Notes under the pieces: model-generated
Database searches by the model: none
What the model saw: the letters and a program-made list of their open reading frames with translations, nothing else
What the model was told of the DNA's origin: nothing
Assembly: GCA_021814895.1 (NCBI GenBank)
Contig: JAKAHN010000003.1
Location: forward strand, 1-16,830
Reading direction: 5' to 3'
DNA: 16,830 bases
Origin: a bacterium
Lineage (GTDB): Bacteria > Patescibacteriota > Minisyncoccia > Phycocordibacterales > 2-02-FULL-43-11
Translations under genes and position numbers: made by a program
Shown here: piece by piece, positions 13,410 through 16,830 of the stretch
How the letters are laid out: each line of letters opens with the position of its first letter
Numbering within the stretch: the stretch's first letter is position 1

Positions 13410-16400
13410 TTATCCAGTTTGATTCTCGGAAAATTCCGATGGCATATTGCTTTGCTCGGCGGCAATTCTTGCCTTCAAGTCAACGATCATATCCGATTTT
13501 GGACCACTGCCAAATCCTGTGCCGGCCGGAATCAATCGCCCGACAATAACATTTTCCATCAATCCTTGGAGCGGATCAATACTGCCACGAATAGCCGAGG
13601 CGACTAAAATCCTGGTGGTATGTTGGAAAGAAGCGGCCGCTAAGAAACTCTTTCTGGAAAGCGAAACTTCGGAAATACCCATGATGACAGATTCTGTTTT
13701 CGCTAATTCTCCGCCTTTTTCTTTTACCGGTTCATTTTCAAGCTCAAGAGTATATTGGTCTACAATATCACCAACTGTGAGAGTCGTATCTCCTGGGTGA
13801 ATAACTTTTCTTCTAGAAAACATCTGTCGCAAAATAACTTCAATGTGTTTTCTGGACACTGATTCACCTTGCAATTCATACGGCTTTGAAACTTCACGAA
13901 CGATATATTCCAAAGTTTTGTCTTTTCCGCCGAATTCAAACAATTCATCCAAATCAGCTGAACCATCGGTAATCAAATCGCCTTTTTGAACCTTATCTCC
14001 AATCTTTACGAAAGGAGTGCGATTGTAAGAAACCCGATATTCGGTTTCTGATTTTTTCTTTGTTTTGGTTTTTGATTTGCTTTCAACTTCCGGTAAAATG
14101 ACAATGACTTTTTCCGCGCCTTCAATCTTAATGTCAGTAACCATGCCATCGACATGGGAAATCATCGCCGGATTTTTTGGAGCGCGTTTTTCAAACAATT
14201 CTTCAACACGAGGCAAACCTTGAGTGATATCGCCGCCAACTGACGCTGTACCTCCGGCATGGAATGTCCTCATTGTTAATTGGGTGCCTGGTTCGCCGAT
14301 AGCTTGAGCAGCTACAGTTCCGACCGCTTCTCCAAGACTGATTTGTTGATTTTTTCCAAGATCGTTTCCGTAACATTTTGCGCAAACACCCTGAACCGAT
14401 TTACAAGTCAAAGGAGAGCGAACTTTAACTGACACGATACCGGCAGTTTCAATAGCGGCCGCGTCGTGCTTGTTCAACAAATGACCTTTCTCGAATAAAA
14501 TTTTATCATTGGAATCCTTTACGTCATCAGCCAACACCCTGCCTTTAATGTTTTTAGCCAAAGGAGTCTCAATGCCTGAAGCACCGTGTTTGCTTATAAC
14601 CAAACCATCTTTAGTTCCACAATCAATTTCTGAAATAATCAAATCTTGAGCGACAACGAATAATTTTCTGGTCAGATAGCCGGCTTTTGCTGTGTTAAGA
14701 GCGGTATCGGTCAAACCCTTTCTTGAACCGTGAGTGGTGATAAAATATTCAATCGGAGTCAAACCCTCTTTCATTGAGGAAATAATCGGGAATTCAATAG
14801 TTTCTCCGGCGGTATTTTGAATCAAACCTTTCATTCCAATCATTTGAGTAATTTGAGAGAAAGAACCTCTAGCGCCTGAGTAAATCAAATCATAAACAGA
14901 ACCATTCTTCTCAAGAGTGTCCGGAATCAATTTTTCAATTTCACTTTTTGCACCGTGCCAAATCTCGATATTTTTTCTAAGACGTTCATCGGCCGATAAT
15001 AACCCTTCGTTAAATTGTCCATCAACAACTTCCGCCGCTTTTTTCGCTCTGGCAATAACATCAAACTTTCCTGCCGGTATTTTTACATCGTCAATTCCCC
15101 AAGTAACTCCGGACTTCGTGGCATATTTAAAGCCCAAAGATTTTATTCTGTCCAAAATTATCGGAATGTTATCCAAACCGTAATGCTCAATAAGATCATC
15201 GATCATTGCGCCCATTTTCTTTCGGTCGATTTCTTTATTTGTAAACGGATAATCTCCCGGCAAAACGCTGTTGAAAAGCAATCTGCCGACTGATGATTCA
15301 AATATCTCTCCGTTAAATTCTTTATATTTTGGCTTGTCAGTCGGCAAAATTTTTATTTTTGCGCGGAAATCAATGATACCGAAATCAAAGGCTGAAATTG
15401 CCTGATTGGGGCTGGAAAAAACCGTATCCTCCCCTTTTGCCCCCGGAATAATTTTTGTCATCCAATAACAACCCAAAATGATATCCAACTTATCAATTGA
15501 AACAACAACATTACCGCTTCCCGGTTTAAGAATATTTTTATTGGAAGCCATAATTTCTTTGGCTTCAAGTTGAGCCTCAACGCTAAGCGGAACGTGAACA
15601 GCCATTTGGTCTCCGTCGAAGTCGGCGTTGAAAGCAGTGGTAACAAGCGGATGAAGTTGGATAGCGTTGCCTTCAATCAAAACCGGTCGAAAAGCCTGAA
15701 TGCCAAGTCGGTGCAAGGTCGGCGCTCGGTTCAACATAACATATTTATTAGCAATCACTCCTTCCAAAATTTCCCAAACTTCCGGTATGCCTTCATCAAT
15801 TAATTTATTGGCGCCTCTAATATTAAAGGCTAATTCTCGTAAAATAAGTTGAGAAATAACAAACGGCCGGAATAATTCCATCGCCATATGTTTAGGCAAT
15901 CCGCACTGGTCAAGATGAAGATCCGGACCGACAACAATAACCGAACGGCCGGAATAATCAACGCGTTTACCCAAAAGATTCTGACGGAAAAGACCTCGCT
16001 TTCCTTTCAAATTATCGGAAAGAGATTTCAAATCGCGTCTTTGTGAAGCGCTCATAGCTCCGACTCCGGCGCTACCATGACGAATGGAACTGTCAAATAA
16101 GGCGTCCACCGCTTCTTGCAAAATTCTTTTTTCATTTCGCAAAATGACATCCGGCGCATCAATTTCCTTCAATTTTTTCAAACGATTGTTTCTATTTATT
16201 ACTCGACGATACAAATCGTTAACATCGGAAGTGGCAAAACGACCACCATCAAGCGGAACCATTGGTCTAAGGCCGGGCGGGATAACCGGTATTCTGGTGA
16301 TAAACATCCATTCAGGTCTTTGGTCAGAGACGACAAATGAGCGGATTAGGGATAATCTTTTATTTAACTTTTCTCGTTCTCCGGCTTTGGCGTTTTCGTA

Positions 16401-16830
16401 TTGTTTTTCAAGCTGGTCCAATAATTTACGCAAGTCTATTTCTTTACAAAGATTATAAATCGCTTCCGCTCCAATGCCAGCCTCAAACAAAGTGCTGTAT
16501 TTCAATGAGTATGAATGGTATTGAATTTCATCCAAAACCAAACCCTCATTAACACCTTCAATTTCTTTTTTGGCCTCCAAAACTTTTTCTTTCAAAGCCT
16601 CTTTTGTTCTTTCGTCACCTGCCGTTTTGATCTTCGCCTTAAATTCAGAATCCAAATCTTTAAGCAACCTAGCTTTTTCTTCAGTATAGACTTTTGTAAC
16701 AATATATCCCGCAAAATAGATAACTTTCTCTATGTCACCACCACTCATTCCCATAATAAGGCCGATTCTTGATGGCATACTCCTCAAAAACCAAATGTGG
16801 GAAACTGGAGTCGCAAGATCAATATGACCC
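13410..16830 (-). CDS. rpoC: RNA polymerase beta' subunit, 5' end outside the window
   Basis: Largest catalytic subunit of RNA polymerase. The frame is open through the right edge; the first visible residues GHIDLATPVSHIWF match the conserved RpoC N-terminal region, so only about the first 70-90 residues, including the zinc ribbon, should be missing. Visible landmarks are LLGKRVDYSGRSVIVVGP, the catalytic NADFDGDQ loop (15606-15629) with the three Mg-binding aspartates, and QPIG-type NAPTLHRLGIQAFRP. The second zinc site has its first cysteine near 14620 and CKSVQGVCAKC near 14370-14406. The trigger-loop region is EPGTQLTMRTFHAGG, and the C-terminal SFLAAASFQHTTRIL precedes the usual end. A short lysine-rich insertion (KSKTKTKKK, about 14050-14080) is lineage-specific. 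rpoB should lie just beyond the edge. The stop TAA at 13410-13412 overlaps a Shine-Dalgarno-like AAGGA. Confidence 0.98.
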   Translation of the reverse strand, partial: GHIDLATPVSHIWFLRSMPSRIGLIMGMSGGDIEKVIYFAGYIVTKVYTEEKARLLKDLDSEFKAKIKTAGDERTKEALKEKVLEAKKEIEGVNEGLVLDEIQYHSYSLKYSTLFEAGIGAEAIYNLCKEIDLRKLLDQLEKQYENAKAGEREKLNKRLSLIRSFVVSDQRPEWMFITRIPVIPPGLRPMVPLDGGRFATSDVNDLYRRVINRNNRLKKLKEIDAPDVILRNEKRILQEAVDALFDSSIRHGSAGVGAMSASQRRDLKSLSDNLKGKRGLFRQNLLGKRVDYSGRSVIVVGPDLHLDQCGLPKHMAMELFRPFVISQLILRELAFNIRGANKLIDEGIPEVWEILEGVIANKYVMLNRAPTLHRLGIQAFRPVLIEGNAIQLHPLVTTAFNADFDGDQMAVHVPLSVEAQLEAKEIMASNKNILKPGSGNVVVSIDKLDIILGCYWMTKIIPGAKGEDTVFSSPNQAISAFDFGIIDFRAKIKILPTDKPKYKEFNGEIFESSVGRLLFNSVLPGDYPFTNKEIDRKKMGAMIDDLIEHYGLDNIPIILDRIKSLGFKYATKSGVTWGIDDVKIPAGKFDVIARAKKAAEVVDGQFNEGLLSADERLRKNIEIWHGAKSEIEKLIPDTLEKNGSVYDLIYSGARGSFSQITQMIGMKGLIQNTAGETIEFPIISSMKEGLTPIEYFITTHGSRKGLTDTALNTAKAGYLTRKLFVVAQDLIISEIDCGTKDGLVISKHGASGIETPLAKNIKGRVLADDVKDSNDKILFEKGHLLNKHDAAAIETAGIVSVKVRSPLTCKSVQGVCAKCYGNDLGKNQQISLGEAVGTVAAQAIGEPGTQLTMRTFHAGGTASVGGDITQGLPRVEELFEKRAPKNPAMISHVDGMVTDIKIEGAEKVIVILPEVESKSKTKTKKKSETEYRVSYNRTPFVKIGDKVQKGDLITDGSADLDELFEFGGKDKTLEYIVREVSKPYELQGESVSRKHIEVILRQMFSRRKVIHPGDTTLTVGDIVDQYTLELENEPVKEKGGELAKTESVIMGISEVSLSRKSFLAAASFQHTTRILVASAIRGSIDPLQGLMENVIVGRLIPAGTGFGSGPKSDMIVDLKARIAAEQSNMPSEFSENQTG

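Noticed and set aside
13447..13800. Plus-strand open frame of 117 codons opposite the end of rpoC
   Set aside because: It lies entirely within the well-conserved rpoC frame on the other strand and has no recognisable domain. The same applies to 16084-16458 and the other frames opposite rpoC, dnaG and the helicase gene.
1..16830. CRISPR array, insertion sequence, prophage, rRNA or defence system
   Set aside because: No regularly spaced repeats, transposase, integrase, phage structural gene or defence-type domain was seen. The helicase-nuclease is better explained as a DNA repair enzyme, since it has no partner genes of a defence locus.

Overview
The window is AT-rich chromosomal DNA dominated by housekeeping information-processing genes. 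It most likely comes from a Candidate Phyla Radiation (Patescibacteria) bacterium of the Paceibacteria/Nomurabacteria type. I infer this from the gene style (short lineage-typical membrane proteins, compact RpoD and DnaG), near-absence of Shine-Dalgarno sites, GC-rich hairpin-bearing intergenic repeats and CTAGG-rich spacers. TGA serves as a normal stop (for example hisS and the exonuclease gene), which argues against the TGA-to-glycine lineages Gracilibacteria and Absconditabacteria. The assignment comes from pattern recognition, not a database match.

Left part (1-2830): a minus-strand tRNA-Asn(GUU) with encoded CCA. Next comes a repeat-rich spacer with two 44-bp copies around a GC-rich, hairpin-rich core, then a plus-strand cytidylyltransferase-fold gene ending in a bidirectional terminator. 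Facing it is a minus-strand pair: an ECF-like sigma factor followed by a two-helix membrane protein. The sigma gene has a long leader holding an ECF-type promoter-like motif, a 17-codon reading frame with a strong ribosome binding site, and a 15-bp hairpin just before the start codon. A divergent plus-strand membrane protein and a perfect intergenic hairpin follow.

Middle part (2832-7130): hisS, apparently leaderless, and a DEDDy exonuclease on the plus strand. Then comes a minus-strand metal-homeostasis operon (Fur-family repressor plus ZIP transporter) with a perfect 21-bp palindromic operator over its promoter. A plus-strand membrane-anchored DsbA/BdbD-type thiol oxidoreductase follows.

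Right part (7180-16830): all minus strand, in transcription order rpoC (5' end outside the window), dnaG, rpoD and a large UvrD-like helicase fused to a RecB-type nuclease with four cysteines positioned for an Fe-S cluster. The dnaG-rpoD linkage recalls the macromolecular-synthesis operon of other bacteria. A possible 32-codon gene sits directly behind rpoC.

There is no CRISPR array, transposase, phage gene or rRNA. The points most worth checking are the leader of the sigma factor gene, the likely leaderless expression of hisS, fur and the helicase gene, the Fur/ZIP operator, and the repeat-flanked cassette beside the tRNA.
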